Positions 34,429 through 44,331 are shown, counted from the stretch's first letter. The stretch is DNA of 64,000 nucleotides from Halanaerobium congolense (GCF_004366375.1 NZ_SOEF01000003.1:1-64000), one strand, 5' to 3'. Notes: generated by a model from the letters alone, not told the origin. Numbers and translations are program-made.

Positions 34429-36345
34429 TTAAACATCGATAGTTTGAGCAAGTTCTGCATTATTAAAGATAAATTCTTTTCTGAGAGAAGCATTGGAACC
34501 CATTAAGCGGGTAAAAATATCGTCTGCCTCAATATCGTCATCAATTTCTACTTTCTGCAGGACTCTATTTTCAGGGTCCATGGTTGTTTTCCAGAGCTGA
34601 TCTGGATTCATCTCCCCAAGTCCCTTATATCTCTGCAGTGAAAAACTGCTGCCCTTATTTTCTGCTCTAAAATTTTCTAATTCCTGATCACTGTATAAAT
34701 AATGACTTTTACCTCTTTTAGTCACCTTATATAAAGGCGGTTTAGCCAGATAGATATGACCATTTTCAATTAATTTCGGCATGTAGCGATAAAACAAGGT
34801 TAAGATTAAGGTTGCAATATGAGCACCATCAACATCGGCATCAGTCATAATAATTATTTTATGATAACGCAACCTTTTTAAATCAAAATCTTCTCCAATT
34901 CCAGCTCCTAAAGCTGTTATAATTGAAGCGACCTCATTATTATTTAAAATTTTATCAAGTCTGGCCCGTTCTACATTTAAAATCTTACCCTTTAGGGGTA
35001 AAATAGCTTGAAATTTTCTTTCTCTTCCCTGTTTAGCTGAACCACCAGCAGAATCCCCTTCAACTATGAACAATTCACTTTTTTCAGCCTCTTTACTGCT
35101 GCAGTCAGCTAGTTTACCAGGCAGTGAATTAGAAGAAAGAGCAGTTTTTCTTTTAGTAAGTTCTCTCGCTTTTTTGGAAGCTTTACGTGCCCTCACAGCC
35201 TGGACTGCTTTATCGATGATTTTCTTAGCAAGTTCAGGATTTGTATCAAAATACAAACTTAAATATTCATAGACTTCGCTTTCTACTATACTGCGTATCT
35301 CACTATTACCCAGTTTAGTTTTAGTCTGGCCTTCAAACTGAGGCTCAGGTAGTTTTACATTAATGATTGCGGTAATTCCTTCGCGAACATCTTTGCCATT
35401 TAAAGAAGAAATTTTAGCAGGAAGCTGGTTATTATTTTTAGCAAAAGTATTTATTGCTCTGGTCAAAGCAGTTTTAAAACCTGTTAGGTGATAACCACCA
35501 TCAATAGTATTAATATTATTGGCATAAGAGAAAATACGTTCATTATACCCATCATTATATTGAACTGCAATTTCCACTTCATAATCATCATGTTTTGAGT
35601 CAAAATAAATAATATCATCGTTGAGTACATTTCGATCTTTATTTAAAAATTCAACAAAAGCTTTAATTCCACCATCATATTGAAATTCTTCTTCTACAAC
35701 CTCTTTTCCCCGCTCATCTCTTAAAATAAGAGTTAGCTCTTTATTTAAATAAGCAGATTCCTGCAGCCGGTGAGCTAGATTTTCATATTTAAACTCCTCA
35801 GCTGTAAAAATCTCGGGATCTGGTTTAAAACGAATTATCGTACCAGTACGGTCACTACTTCCAATTTTCTTTAATTTATCAACAGGTTTTCCTTTTTGAT
35901 AATGCTGCTGATATTTATTTCCCTTCCAGTGGGTGGTGATAGTTAATTTTGAAGAAAGTGCATTTACTACTGAGACACCAACACCATGAAGTCCTCCAGA
36001 AACTTTATAACTATTATTATTAAACTTACCACCAGCATGAAGAGTAGTTAAAACAACTTCTACTGCAGGTAAACCAGTATCTTTGTGAATATCAGCTGGA
36101 ATACCCCGGCCAAAGTCCTCAACACTAATTTCTTCACCTTCATGAATAGTAACCTTGATTTGGTCACCATTTCCAGCCAAAAATTCATCTATACTGTTAT
36201 CTACTACTTCCCAGACAAGATGATGTAAACCTCTAATTCCTGTACTACCAATATACATCCCCGGTCTTTTACGAACTGCTTCAAGACCTTTTAATACCTG
36301 TATCTGATCAGCGTTATAATCTACATTATTAAAAAGTGTATCCAT
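34429..36345 (-). CDS. parE: DNA topoisomerase IV subunit B (ParE/GyrB family)
   Basis: A 638-residue type IIA topoisomerase ATPase subunit. GHKL features are RKRPGMYIGSTGIRGLHHLV, DFGRGIPADIHK and GGLHGVGVSVVNAL. The TOPRIM domain has FIVEGDSAGGSAKQGR and the metal site DADVDGAHI. Near the end comes QRYKGLGEMNPDQLW. It is divergent from a GyrA/ParC-family gene, 143 bases apart. I call topoisomerase IV because the standard gyrase pair usually sits with dnaA/recF, which are absent here. ParE and GyrB cannot be separated firmly by eye. Confidence 0.82.
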   Translation of the reverse strand: MDTLFNNVDYNADQIQVLKGLEAVRKRPGMYIGSTGIRGLHHLVWEVVDNSIDEFLAGNGDQIKVTIHEGEEISVEDFGRGIPADIHKDTGLPAVEVVLTTLHAGGKFNNNSYKVSGGLHGVGVSVVNALSSKLTITTHWKGNKYQQHYQKGKPVDKLKKIGSSDRTGTIIRFKPDPEIFTAEEFKYENLAHRLQESAYLNKELTLILRDERGKEVVEEEFQYDGGIKAFVEFLNKDRNVLNDDIIYFDSKHDDYEVEIAVQYNDGYNERIFSYANNINTIDGGYHLTGFKTALTRAINTFAKNNNQLPAKISSLNGKDVREGITAIINVKLPEPQFEGQTKTKLGNSEIRSIVESEVYEYLSLYFDTNPELAKKIIDKAVQAVRARKASKKARELTKRKTALSSNSLPGKLADCSSKEAEKSELFIVEGDSAGGSAKQGRERKFQAILPLKGKILNVERARLDKILNNNEVASIITALGAGIGEDFDLKRLRYHKIIIMTDADVDGAHIATLILTLFYRYMPKLIENGHIYLAKPPLYKVTKRGKSHYLYSDQELENFRAENKGSSFSLQRYKGLGEMNPDQLWKTTMDPENRVLQKVEIDDDIEADDIFTRLMGSNASLRKEFIFNNAELAQTIDV

Positions 36346-36418
36346 GATTCTTCACCATCCTCCATTTCCTTATTATAACAAAGAGATCTTGAGAATGCCA
36401 GTCTTTAGGCTTTTAAAT

Positions 36419-36448
36419 TTGCAAATTCTATGATAAGAATGATATTAT
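36419..36448 (+). promoter_or_regulatory. Predicted parC promoter
   Basis: TTGCAA (36419-36424), 18-base spacer, TATTAT (36443-36448) in the divergent parE-parC gap. GAGAGGAG precedes the ATG at 36489. Confidence 0.45.
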
Positions 36449-36488
36449 AAATTAGCAGAATAAGATTAAATTTGAGAGGAGATAGATA

Positions 36489-38873
36489 ATGAAAGAAGAA
36501 ATTTATCCAATCGCAATAGAAGATAAAATGAAAGATGCATATTTGAATTATTCACTAAGTGTAATCATTGGTAGAGCTTTACCAGATGTTAGGGATGGTT
36601 TAAAACCTGTCCATAGACGTATACTTTTTGCAGCCAGAGAATTAGGTTTGCTTCACAATAGACCCCATAAAAAATCAGCTCGTTTGGTTGGTGAGGTTTT
36701 AGGTAAATTTCACCCCCATGGAGATAGTGCTGTTTATGAGGCAATGGTGAGGATGGCTCAGGATTTCAATCAGCGTTATCAGCTAATTGATGGCCAGGGT
36801 AACTATGGCTCAATTGATGGTGATAGTGCTGCTGCAATGCGTTATACAGAAACTAAACTGACAGAAATTGCAGAAGCTCTCTTAGATAATATAGACGAAA
36901 AAACCGTTAATTTTATTGATAATTTTGACGGGAGTCTGCAGGAGCCTGAGGTTTTACCTTCGAAAATACCTAATCTCTTAGTAAATGGCTCCAGTGGGAT
37001 TGCAGTTGGGATGAGCACATCTATTCCTCCCCACAATTTAAATGAAGTTATAGATGCTTTAATCCACCTTCTGGACTATCCTAATGCCAAACTGGATACA
37101 ATAATAAAAAATCATCTCCCAGGTCCTGATTTTCCAACCGGAGCAATGATTGTCGGTGATGATGGAATCAAATCAGCTTATGAAACTGGTAAAGGGAAAA
37201 TAACTTTAAGAGCTAAAAGTAAAATTGAAAAAGAAAGTCGATATAAAAAATTAATTATCACTGAAATTCCTTATCAGGTCAATAAAGCTAAACTTATTGA
37301 AGAAATAGCAGAACTGGTTAATAAGGGTAAAATAAGTGAAGTCTCTGATTTAAGAGATGAATCTGATAAAGAAGGAATTAGAATAGTAATTGAATTGAAA
37401 AGTAATGCTGATACCGAATTAATTTTAAATAGGTTATATAAATATACTTCACTACAGAATAATTTTAGAATTAATTTGCTGGCTTTAAATAACAAAAAAC
37501 CAGTAGTTATGGGTCTTTTAGAAATTTTAGATCACTTTTTAAACTTCCGAAAAGAGGTAATTAGAAAACATACTAAATATAATTTAGATAAATCAGAAAA
37601 TCGTTACCATATTTTAGAAGGCCTTAAAAGAGCAATTGATGAACTTGATGTAGTAATTCAGGTTATTCGAAATTCTGAATCCAAACAAGAAGCAAAAGAA
37701 AAATTGATGCAGGAGCTTGATATCTCTGAAAAGCAGGCACAATCTATTTTAGAAATGCAGCTGCAGCGTTTGGTAGGAATGGAATTTGAAAAATTAGAGG
37801 CTGAGCGTAAAGACTTAGCTGAAAAAATTAAGTATTATAAAAATATCTTAAATAATCAAGATGTTTTAAATACTGTTCTCAGAGATGAATTAAAAGATAT
37901 CAAAAAGCGTTTTGGTGATGCAAGAAGAACAGAAATTATAAGTGATGACAGTAAAGCAGAAATTACCAAAGATGATTTGATAAAAGAAAAAAATGCTGTT
38001 CTATCTCTTTCCTATCGAGGTATTATTAAAAGAAATGAAGAATATAAGAACCTGCGGGCAGCTAAAAATGACTATTTGATTTCAACTATTGAAGGATCTT
38101 CACTTGATCAGCTCCTCTTTTTCAGTGATCATGGAGAAGTCTACAATTTACAGGTCCATGACATTGAGGAACATCACGGCCTGGCTACCGGAGATAATCT
38201 AAGTAAATATGTTCAAATACCGATTAAAGAAAATATAATTTCATTCAGTATTTTGGCTAAAGAGGAGCTAGAAAGCAGCGATGAGTTTTACACTTTTGTT
38301 ACCGAAAAAGGTTTGATTAAAAGGAGTATTGTAGATGAATATAGAACTAATTATAGTCATATAAGAGCGATTAAATTGGATGATGATCAGGTTTTAAATG
38401 TTGAAAAAACAGATGAGCAGCAGGACCTATTTGTGGTTAGTAAAAATGGATATATTATTCGCTTTAGTGGTGACAGTTTCTCAACTACTGGACGTAATAC
38501 TCTTGGAAGCAGGGCAATTAATTTAGCTAAGAATGATAAAGTTATCTACTTTAATACCTTTGCTGCCGATCATTATTTGGTATCTATTTCTGAAGATGGT
38601 CGAGCTAATAAAATTAAATTAAGTAATTTTAGAGCCCAGAAAAGGAACGGTAAGGGAATCAGAATTTTTTCCAATACAAAATATAAGTTAGCAGGTGCTG
38701 TAAAAGCAGCTCAAACTGATAAAATATTAATAGCTGCCAAAAACGGAGAAATCAATGAAATAAATGTTAAGGATATACCAGAAACTTCTCCAGGTGGAAA
38801 TATGTATCAAGTAACTCAAAATTTAGAGTTTGAAAAAATTATGGCTGTTGAAAAAATCATTGAAATAAAATAA
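36489..38873 (+). CDS. parC: DNA topoisomerase IV subunit A (ParC/GyrA family)
   Basis: A 794-residue breakage-reunion subunit. The N-terminal winged-helix and quinolone region reads [19 protein letters not shown], then [18 protein letters not shown]. The catalytic tyrosine is in [16 protein letters not shown] (about Tyr119). A full C-terminal beta-pinwheel follows (about residues 485-790). In it, [13 protein letters not shown] sits where gyrase has the GyrA box QRRGGKG, so a degenerate box is present and gyrase-like wrapping cannot be excluded. Divergent from parE. The strand and pairing favour topoisomerase IV. Confidence 0.82.
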   Translation: MKEEIYPIAIEDKMKDAYLNYSLSVIIGRALPDVRDGLKPVHRRILFAARELGLLHNRPHKKSARLVGEVLGKFHPHGDSAVYEAMVRMAQDFNQRYQLIDGQGNYGSIDGDSAAAMRYTETKLTEIAEALLDNIDEKTVNFIDNFDGSLQEPEVLPSKIPNLLVNGSSGIAVGMSTSIPPHNLNEVIDALIHLLDYPNAKLDTIIKNHLPGPDFPTGAMIVGDDGIKSAYETGKGKITLRAKSKIEKESRYKKLIITEIPYQVNKAKLIEEIAELVNKGKISEVSDLRDESDKEGIRIVIELKSNADTELILNRLYKYTSLQNNFRINLLALNNKKPVVMGLLEILDHFLNFRKEVIRKHTKYNLDKSENRYHILEGLKRAIDELDVVIQVIRNSESKQEAKEKLMQELDISEKQAQSILEMQLQRLVGMEFEKLEAERKDLAEKIKYYKNILNNQDVLNTVLRDELKDIKKRFGDARRTEIISDDSKAEITKDDLIKEKNAVLSLSYRGIIKRNEEYKNLRAAKNDYLISTIEGSSLDQLLFFSDHGEVYNLQVHDIEEHHGLATGDNLSKYVQIPIKENIISFSILAKEELESSDEFYTFVTEKGLIKRSIVDEYRTNYSHIRAIKLDDDQVLNVEKTDEQQDLFVVSKNGYIIRFSGDSFSTTGRNTLGSRAINLAKNDKVIYFNTFAADHYLVSISEDGRANKIKLSNFRAQKRNGKGIRIFSNTKYKLAGAVKAAQTDKILIAAKNGEINEINVKDIPETSPGGNMYQVTQNLEFEKIMAVEKIIEIK

Positions 38874-38879
38874 ATAAAA

Positions 38880-38927
38880 AAAGAAACCTTCAGCTTAGTT
38901 TAATATTACCAGGCTGAAGGTTTCTTT
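38880..38927. terminator. Bidirectional terminator between parC and the hydrolase gene
   Basis: AAAGAAACCTTCAGC (38880-38894) and GCTGAAGGTTTCTTT (38913-38927) form a perfect 15-base-pair stem. Followed by TTTA on the plus strand and by TTTTATTT on the minus strand. Confidence 0.85.
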
Positions 38928-38945
38928 TTATGAAAAAAATCTCTT

Positions 38946-39542
38946 TTATTTTAAAAAGACATGATTATCAATTGTAACCATCTTTGTTCTGCCGGCAAAA
39001 AAATCGGGATTTCTGGATTTTTTAGGATTATAGAAATATAAACTTCCCTGACTTGGATCCATACCACCAGCTGCATCATAAGCAGCTTTAAAAGCATCAC
39101 TGCTTGGAGATAGATTGATCATCCCATTTTCTACAGGAGTAAATTGTCCTGACTGATAAACAACCCCCTCAATTGAATTTGGAAATGAAGGATGGTAGAC
39201 TCTATTGATTATTACAGCTCCTACTGCAACCTTCCCCTCATAGCTTTCTCCTCTTGCCTCTGCATTAATTATACTAGCCAGTATCTCCATTTCATCAGCA
39301 CTGAAGCTCTTATAACCATAAAAGTTATCCTGAGCAGCTGCCTGCTTGTTATCATTACCACTTCCCAAAACAACCATTAAAAACATAATACCTAGACCGG
39401 TATAGATATCTTCTTTCTCAATTGAAGAAGCTTTAACTTCAGCAGCAGAAGGCATTATAAATGGTATAAATATTGTATTCAATATTATAATTAAAGTTAA
39501 CAAAACTATAACCTTTTTTAAATGACGCTTCTCCATATACAT
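38946..39542 (-). CDS. SleB-type cell wall hydrolase
   Basis: A 198-residue exported protein. An N-terminal hydrophobic segment (VIVLLTLIIILNTIFIPFIM, residues about 11-30) serves as signal or anchor. The C-terminal Hydrolase_2/SleB catalytic domain reads ILASIINAEARGESYEGKVA, then GAVIINRVYHPSFPNSI and SGQFTPV; the glutamate in NAEARGE is the expected catalytic acid. SleB-family enzymes are lytic transglycosylases acting on spore cortex or vegetative peptidoglycan. It lacks the N-terminal peptidoglycan-binding domain of true SleB, so a general wall hydrolase is more likely. It ends beside the shared terminator with parC. Confidence 0.85.
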   Translation of the reverse strand: MYMEKRHLKKVIVLLTLIIILNTIFIPFIMPSAAEVKASSIEKEDIYTGLGIMFLMVVLGSGNDNKQAAAQDNFYGYKSFSADEMEILASIINAEARGESYEGKVAVGAVIINRVYHPSFPNSIEGVVYQSGQFTPVENGMINLSPSSDAFKAAYDAAGGMDPSQGSLYFYNPKKSRNPDFFAGRTKMVTIDNHVFLK

Positions 39543-39608
39543 TCTCCTTTATCTAATTTAACTTGTATATTTAAGAATTGATTTTAACTAATTATATTTT
39601 TTATGTCT

Positions 39609-40337
39609 TTACAGCAGCAGTGCTAATAATGCTAAACCACCAATAATATAACCAGTATTAAGAGAACCACCATCAGCTTCTGCTTTAGCTGCTTTTTCTC
39701 CTTCTAAAACTGCTATTCTATTTTCAAGCTCTTCAATTCTAGTCATATTTACACTCTGATTGTCTTCAAGCTCCTGCAGTTTTTGACCAGAAAGGCCTTC
39801 GGCTTTTAAAGCGGCTAATTCTTTTTCTAAAGCTGCAATTTGACCGTCTATTTTTTTAACACTTGCTTCTAAATTAGGTACTTTTTGCACATCTTCGTTC
39901 ATTTCTGCTATTTCTACATTTAAATTAGCAATATCCTCATTCTGAATCTGATTTGTATCTTCTAAATTATTTAATCTTTCTTCAAAGTTTTTCTGTCTTT
40001 CAGCAACAGTAACCAGCTCATCTCTAAACTCTAGAGATAACTCTCTAATAACATCAACATCTTCTTCGCTTAAGTCTTGAGAGCCTGCTGCTCCTCCAAC
40101 TGTGTTTTCTAAAATATTTGCTATTATCTCTGCCATTTCATATCTGGTTAGTGGTTTCTCACCATTAAAATCTTCGCCAGAGTAAAGGCTTAAATATCCC
40201 CGTTCGGCTAAAGTCTGAACACTATCATAAGCCCAGTGATCACGAGGAACATCATCAAATTGCTGTGCATAAACACCAATACTAAAAATTAAAACAAACA
40301 ACACTGTTAAAGAAATTACTTTTTTGTAGTTAAACAT
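39609..40337 (-). CDS. SLH-domain/coiled-coil/C-terminal anchor envelope protein
   Basis: A 242-residue exported protein. A signal peptide (about residues 1-24, ending VYAQ) is followed by one SLH domain: FDDVPRDHWAYDSVQTLAER and LTRYEMAEIIANIL. A coiled coil then spans about residues 95-215 (heptads in FEERLNNLEDTNQ, LEASVKKIDGQIAALEKELA and RIEELENRIAVLEGEKAA). It ends with a short hydrophobic segment, TGYIIGGLALLALLL. This order matches Omp-alpha of Thermotoga, which ties peptidoglycan (SLH side) to the outer membrane (C-terminal anchor) across the periplasm. A tether role here is inferred. The gene starts one base after the cohesin-like gene ends. Confidence 0.82.
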   Translation of the reverse strand: MFNYKKVISLTVLFVLIFSIGVYAQQFDDVPRDHWAYDSVQTLAERGYLSLYSGEDFNGEKPLTRYEMAEIIANILENTVGGAAGSQDLSEEDVDVIRELSLEFRDELVTVAERQKNFEERLNNLEDTNQIQNEDIANLNVEIAEMNEDVQKVPNLEASVKKIDGQIAALEKELAALKAEGLSGQKLQELEDNQSVNMTRIEELENRIAVLEGEKAAKAEADGGSLNTGYIIGGLALLALLL

Positions 40338-42338
40338 TTAATTTTCCTCCTCAATAATATTTCGCTGTTCAATTTGAAATTGTTCTCCAGTTCCAGTTAC
40401 TGCTTCTAAATTATTAATACTAATACTGCCAGGATTCTCATTTTTCAATTTAAAGTGAAGAGTCGCAATTACCCCATTAGCTTTGTTAAAAGGAAATTCT
40501 TGGTCAAAGATAACCTTACCAGGCTCTGATTTATCAGGTCTGTTAAATGGTAATAAGTTATTGTCTCTAACAAAGAAATCACCTCTAGAAATATGAGTTA
40601 GCAGCAGATTGTTGCTGTTATAATTAAGCTCAAATGACAAATTTTCTACTTCTGAAATATTTGCAGCCAAAATATCAACAGCATAATAATCTTTATCCTG
40701 CTGGCCCATAGTTTCTTTAAGTAAAATCAAGGGTTTTAATTCTGGTAAACTAATTTCTTCAACTATTGTTTTTTGATAGTTATTGATACCAGTCACTTTT
40801 AAAGCAAATGGTAAGGTACCATCTACTCTTAAAGCCTCAATAGCCCAATTAATATTAATATTTTCTCCATCTCTTAACATGCCTAGATGTTTTTTGCTTT
40901 TTTCCTGACTGGCTGTCACTAAGCCAGGAGGTAAGATCAGTTCTGCTTCAACACCATACAGAGATGTTTCTCCAGAATTATTAATTTCAGCCTGAATTCT
41001 AAATGGATTAGGCTCCAGTCTACCGTCAACAGATTGAACATCTTCCATTAAAGTAATACTTGCATTCAACTCAGGTGGTCCTAAAAATCTTACTCTTCTT
41101 TCAACTTCATTTGAATCAGTATTATCTGCACCAACTATTACTCTATAAGTCATATTTTCAGGTAAATTATTTATATTATCTACACTAATATTCCAAGTTG
41201 TTTGTGAGATATCACCTGGTTCCATATCGCCAAGGTTTCTGCTTACCTCATCAGCCTTAAAATTATTAGGTAATTCAATTTTCAAAGAAACATTGCGGGC
41301 ATTAATTTCAGATGTATTTTCCAAATAAGCTACTACCGGGAAGCTCTGATTATTGTTGTCTAAAGTGACTTCAGCCGGTGAGGTTACACCTAAAGATAAA
41401 ATACCAGGCACTATAGTAATTCCACCAAGTCCATATTTAGTAATATATGTTTTACTGTCTCCTGGCTCGATTATTTCTGGGACCCAATACATAGCAATTG
41501 CACTATCAATCTCATACTCACCTTTACGTATAAATTCCTGACCGGGATTAAAATCAAAATCCCAGACACCATCTGCTAAACTTCCCCAATCTGAAAAATA
41601 AACTCGATCAGGTGTACTGACATCAGCGCCAATAAATGATCCCTGAGAAGTTACCTGTGGATTTGATACACTATCAAATGCCTGCCAAAAATCATCCAGC
41701 TGTTTATCATAATATAATTTATCTTGTGAAATTGTGGCTTCACCCAATCTAAATGGAGCACCATCATTTTCACCTAACATTGTATCGAGCATTATTCTTA
41801 AACCAACTTTTTCAGATTCTTCCCCCTCATTAATAACCCTATATTGTATTTGAGCACTATCGGCAAGGCCGGTTGTTGAACTTTTGACTATAGTTAAAAT
41901 TTGTTCAACAACAATGTTATTAAATCTGGTCTTAGTAACTATTCGATTACCCTCAACTGTTGGCTCCTGAATGACTTCACCGTATCTAGCATTTTTACCG
42001 GCCCTTCTTTCAGTTGAGCCGCCAAATACATATTTTTGATCATTAATCCAGAGAGATGTATAGGAAGTCCAGGGATTAGGACGACCATAAATTAAGGGTT
42101 TATTATCATCATTTTCTCTAGCAGGAGCACCGCCAGTAGTTTCAACGGCAAATCTCCCCTGAGAATTTTTGTTTTGATTAACAACAATTACTATATATTC
42201 ATTACCAAAACGAAGATTATTATGCTCATCTTCATTTTTAAAAAAATTATTCTGTGCTGCTGCATTAAAGCTTAGAGTTAAAATTAACAGCAGTGAAATA
42301 AAAGCTATATTTATATATCTATATTTTTTCATTAACAA
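40338..42338 (-). CDS. Large exported protein with cohesin-like C-terminal domain
   Basis: A 666-residue protein with a signal peptide (KKYRYINIAFISLLLILTLSFNAAA). Residues 35-300 are of no family I recognise (it contains NEYIVIVVNQNKNSQGRFAV and GRPNPWTSYTSLWIND). Two repeated beta-sandwich segments of CARDB/NEW3 type follow at about 305-530 (LGVTSPAEVTLDNNNQSFPV; NPFRIQAEINNSGETSLYGV). A cohesin-like domain lies at about 545-650 (VENLSFELNYNSNNLLLTHI, GVIATLHFKLKNENPGSISI). It lies between the TonB gene and the SLH-anchor gene, each within a base, so it is co-expressed with the TonB system. It may be a periplasmic or surface scaffold. Confidence 0.7.
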   Translation of the reverse strand: MLMKKYRYINIAFISLLLILTLSFNAAAQNNFFKNEDEHNNLRFGNEYIVIVVNQNKNSQGRFAVETTGGAPARENDDNKPLIYGRPNPWTSYTSLWINDQKYVFGGSTERRAGKNARYGEVIQEPTVEGNRIVTKTRFNNIVVEQILTIVKSSTTGLADSAQIQYRVINEGEESEKVGLRIMLDTMLGENDGAPFRLGEATISQDKLYYDKQLDDFWQAFDSVSNPQVTSQGSFIGADVSTPDRVYFSDWGSLADGVWDFDFNPGQEFIRKGEYEIDSAIAMYWVPEIIEPGDSKTYITKYGLGGITIVPGILSLGVTSPAEVTLDNNNQSFPVVAYLENTSEINARNVSLKIELPNNFKADEVSRNLGDMEPGDISQTTWNISVDNINNLPENMTYRVIVGADNTDSNEVERRVRFLGPPELNASITLMEDVQSVDGRLEPNPFRIQAEINNSGETSLYGVEAELILPPGLVTASQEKSKKHLGMLRDGENININWAIEALRVDGTLPFALKVTGINNYQKTIVEEISLPELKPLILLKETMGQQDKDYYAVDILAANISEVENLSFELNYNSNNLLLTHISRGDFFVRDNNLLPFNRPDKSEPGKVIFDQEFPFNKANGVIATLHFKLKNENPGSISINNLEAVTGTGEQFQIEQRNIIEEEN

Positions 42339-43271
42339 TTACTCACCTCCGGCAATAAAATCAACCTGACCAATATCTACTTCTACCTGACTGTTATCAG
42401 ATTGGTCAATATAATATCTTACTGAAACAGGAATCTTATAAGCTTGTTGGTATTCCTTGAACTTCCAGCCGTGTTCTAAGGTCAGCTGGGCTACTCTATC
42501 CATAGAATCATAACCTGAAGATTCTACAATTTCAATATCTTCCACATTACCTCCTGGTGAGATTCTAACCATTAAACTAACAGTACCTTCAGAACGACTA
42601 CCAACTAAATCCTTAGGAAATGTTGGAGGTTCTATCAGTCCAATTAAGTCACCTGAGGTTGGTGGGGGTGGTGGTGGAGGTGCAGATTCTTCCTCTTGTA
42701 CTGCAGCAGAATCAATATTTTCTTCTACAGCTTCATTTTCTGATTCTGATTCTGATTCTGAAATTTCTTGCTGAACTACCTCAACTTCACTTTCGCTTTC
42801 CTCACTGGCTATAACTTCTTCCTCAGGTTTTTTTACTTCAGGTTCTGGCTCAGAAGCTGGCTCAGGTTCTTCGATAACTTCTGGTTTTGGCTCAGATTCT
42901 TCAGCTGCTTCAATTTCTTCTATTTTCTCTTCAACAATTTCTGGCTCAGGTTCTGGTTCTGGTTCAGTAATTTCTTCTACTGGTTCTTCTGGAATTGGCT
43001 CTTTTTCTGGTTCTTCAACTTCTTCAATCTCTTCCAACTCTTCTTCATCTGGATCTTCAGTTAATTCTGCCTCTTCCACTGCATTTTCTGTTTCAATAGG
43101 AGAGGGTTGATAATCAACCATCTGAACATAACCGTAATCATTTAATTCGCTCTCACTTTGAGCACTACCGTGCAGAAAACCAATAGGGAGAAAATAGATA
43201 ACTAAAAGATGTAAAACAATTGAAATACTTATATAAAGCAGTAATTTTCTGTCGTCATTATTATTAGGCAT
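42339..43271 (-). CDS. tonB: TonB energy-transducer protein
   Basis: A 310-residue protein with the TonB layout. There is a cytoplasmic start, one transmembrane helix (LLYISISIVLHLLVIYFLPIG, residues about 10-30), then a long Pro/Glu-rich periplasm-spanning stretch (about 55-200, EPEPEPE-type repeats and PPPPPPP near 200). A C-terminal TonB domain follows (about 215-300, EGTVSLMVRISPGGNVEDIE, then HGWKFKEYQQAY). The histidine in the membrane helix (VLHLLV) is at the position needed for ExbB/ExbD coupling. ExbD and ExbB genes lie directly upstream. It passes proton-motive energy to an outer-membrane receptor not found in this window. Confidence 0.92.
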   Translation of the reverse strand: MPNNNDDRKLLLYISISIVLHLLVIYFLPIGFLHGSAQSESELNDYGYVQMVDYQPSPIETENAVEEAELTEDPDEEELEEIEEVEEPEKEPIPEEPVEEITEPEPEPEPEIVEEKIEEIEAAEESEPKPEVIEEPEPASEPEPEVKKPEEEVIASEESESEVEVVQQEISESESESENEAVEENIDSAAVQEEESAPPPPPPPTSGDLIGLIEPPTFPKDLVGSRSEGTVSLMVRISPGGNVEDIEIVESSGYDSMDRVAQLTLEHGWKFKEYQQAYKIPVSVRYYIDQSDNSQVEVDIGQVDFIAGGE

Positions 43272-43286
43272 AAATTCACCATCCCA

Positions 43287-43700
43287 TTAACTACCTTCTT
43301 TTTCTGCTGCTAATGCCAATCTTGTTATGCCAACATTCCGCATACCATCCATCAGCGAAACTACATTTTCATAACGAGTATTTTTATCAGCACTAATTAC
43401 AATAGTTAAGTTATTGTTTTCATTATTTGCAACTTCTGCTTCCGAAATAATTTGATTTAAGGCTAAAGATTGATCTTCATAATAATAATTACCTTCTTCA
43501 TCAATTTGAACTATAAAGTTTTGACTGCTTTGTTCAGTAGCAGTCACAGCTTTTGGCAGCTGCATTTCAATACCTTCAGGAGTAGTTCTAAAAGTAGTGA
43601 AAAGCATAAAAAATACTAAAAGAAAAAATATAACATCAATCATTGGAATTATATTAATTGAACTTTTTTTCTTAAGAGTAGTTTTGAACATCACTTTCAC
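43287..43700 (-). CDS. exbD: Biopolymer transport protein ExbD/TolR family
   Basis: A 137-residue protein with one transmembrane helix, preceded by INIIPMIDVIFFLLVFFMLF. The Asp in PMIDVIF is the proton-path residue of ExbD/TolR/MotB. A periplasmic domain follows (SQNFIVQIDEEGNYYYEDQS and VVSLMDGMRNVGITRLALAA). Its start overlaps the upstream ExbB gene by 29 bases. Together with ExbB and TonB it forms the inner-membrane motor for outer-membrane import. Confidence 0.93.
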   Translation of the reverse strand: MKVMFKTTLKKKSSINIIPMIDVIFFLLVFFMLFTTFRTTPEGIEMQLPKAVTATEQSSQNFIVQIDEEGNYYYEDQSLALNQIISEAEVANNENNNLTIVISADKNTRYENVVSLMDGMRNVGITRLALAAEKEGS

Positions 43701-44331
43701 CTCTATTACTGCCTACCACATCAACAATTTCTACCATGTTTAAGTTCATTTGATGGGCTCTTCTTTCTACCTTATGGGCAAAATAAGAGTAGAATATAGC
43801 AGTCGGAATGGCAATAATTAATCCAAGAGCAGTACTTATTAAAGCTGCAGCAATACCAGAACTAATCTGAGCTGGATTTGCTGCTCCTGCTGCTGTACCA
43901 AGAATATTGAAACTGCTTATTATTCCTATAACTGTACCTAACAGACCAAGCAGTGGTGAAATCATTGCAATAACATCTAAAATAGGTAGATGTCTTTCCA
44001 TTTTTTTGATTTCATCTTCTCCAACAGCTTGTAAAACTTCTCTTAAACGAGAGGGGTTTTCACTGTTATGAGCCAAAGCAGCTGACAACAATTTAGCGTT
44101 TGTTCCTTTTTTACCTTTTAATTCATTTAAAGCACTTAAAATATCCCCTTCTTCAACTAAAATCTCTATTCTTTTAATTAACCTCACATTATTATCATTG
44201 TTTCTATAAAAGAAAATTGCTTTTTCAATTATTACAGCTAGACTGAATACCGATGCAATCAAAAGCGGTATAGTCATTGGTCCACCAAGTGTTAATAAAT
44301 TCCAAATACGGTTAAAATCCAATCCTATCAC
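43672..44331 (-). CDS. exbB: MotA/TolQ/ExbB proton channel protein
   Basis: A 219-residue membrane protein with three hydrophobic segments. One is near residues 17-37 (GPMTIPLLIASVFSLAVIIE); the other two are in LPILDVIAMISPLLGLLGTV and SSGIAAALISTALGLIIAIP. The GLLGTVIGI and ALxSTALGL motifs are diagnostic of ExbB/TolQ. First gene of a leftward run exbB-exbD-tonB-cohesin-like-SLH anchor. TolQ is the alternative name, but the companion TonB favours ExbB. Confidence 0.93.
   Translation of the reverse strand: MIGLDFNRIWNLLTLGGPMTIPLLIASVFSLAVIIEKAIFFYRNNDNNVRLIKRIEILVEEGDILSALNELKGKKGTNAKLLSAALAHNSENPSRLREVLQAVGEDEIKKMERHLPILDVIAMISPLLGLLGTVIGIISSFNILGTAAGAANPAQISSGIAAALISTALGLIIAIPTAIFYSYFAHKVERRAHQMNLNMVEIVDVVGSNRGESDVQNYS

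Noticed and set aside
42768-43064. A long plus-strand frame rich in Phe, Trp and Leu opposite the TonB gene.
   Set aside because: It is the antisense reading of the Glu/Pro codon repeats of TonB and has no ribosome binding site.
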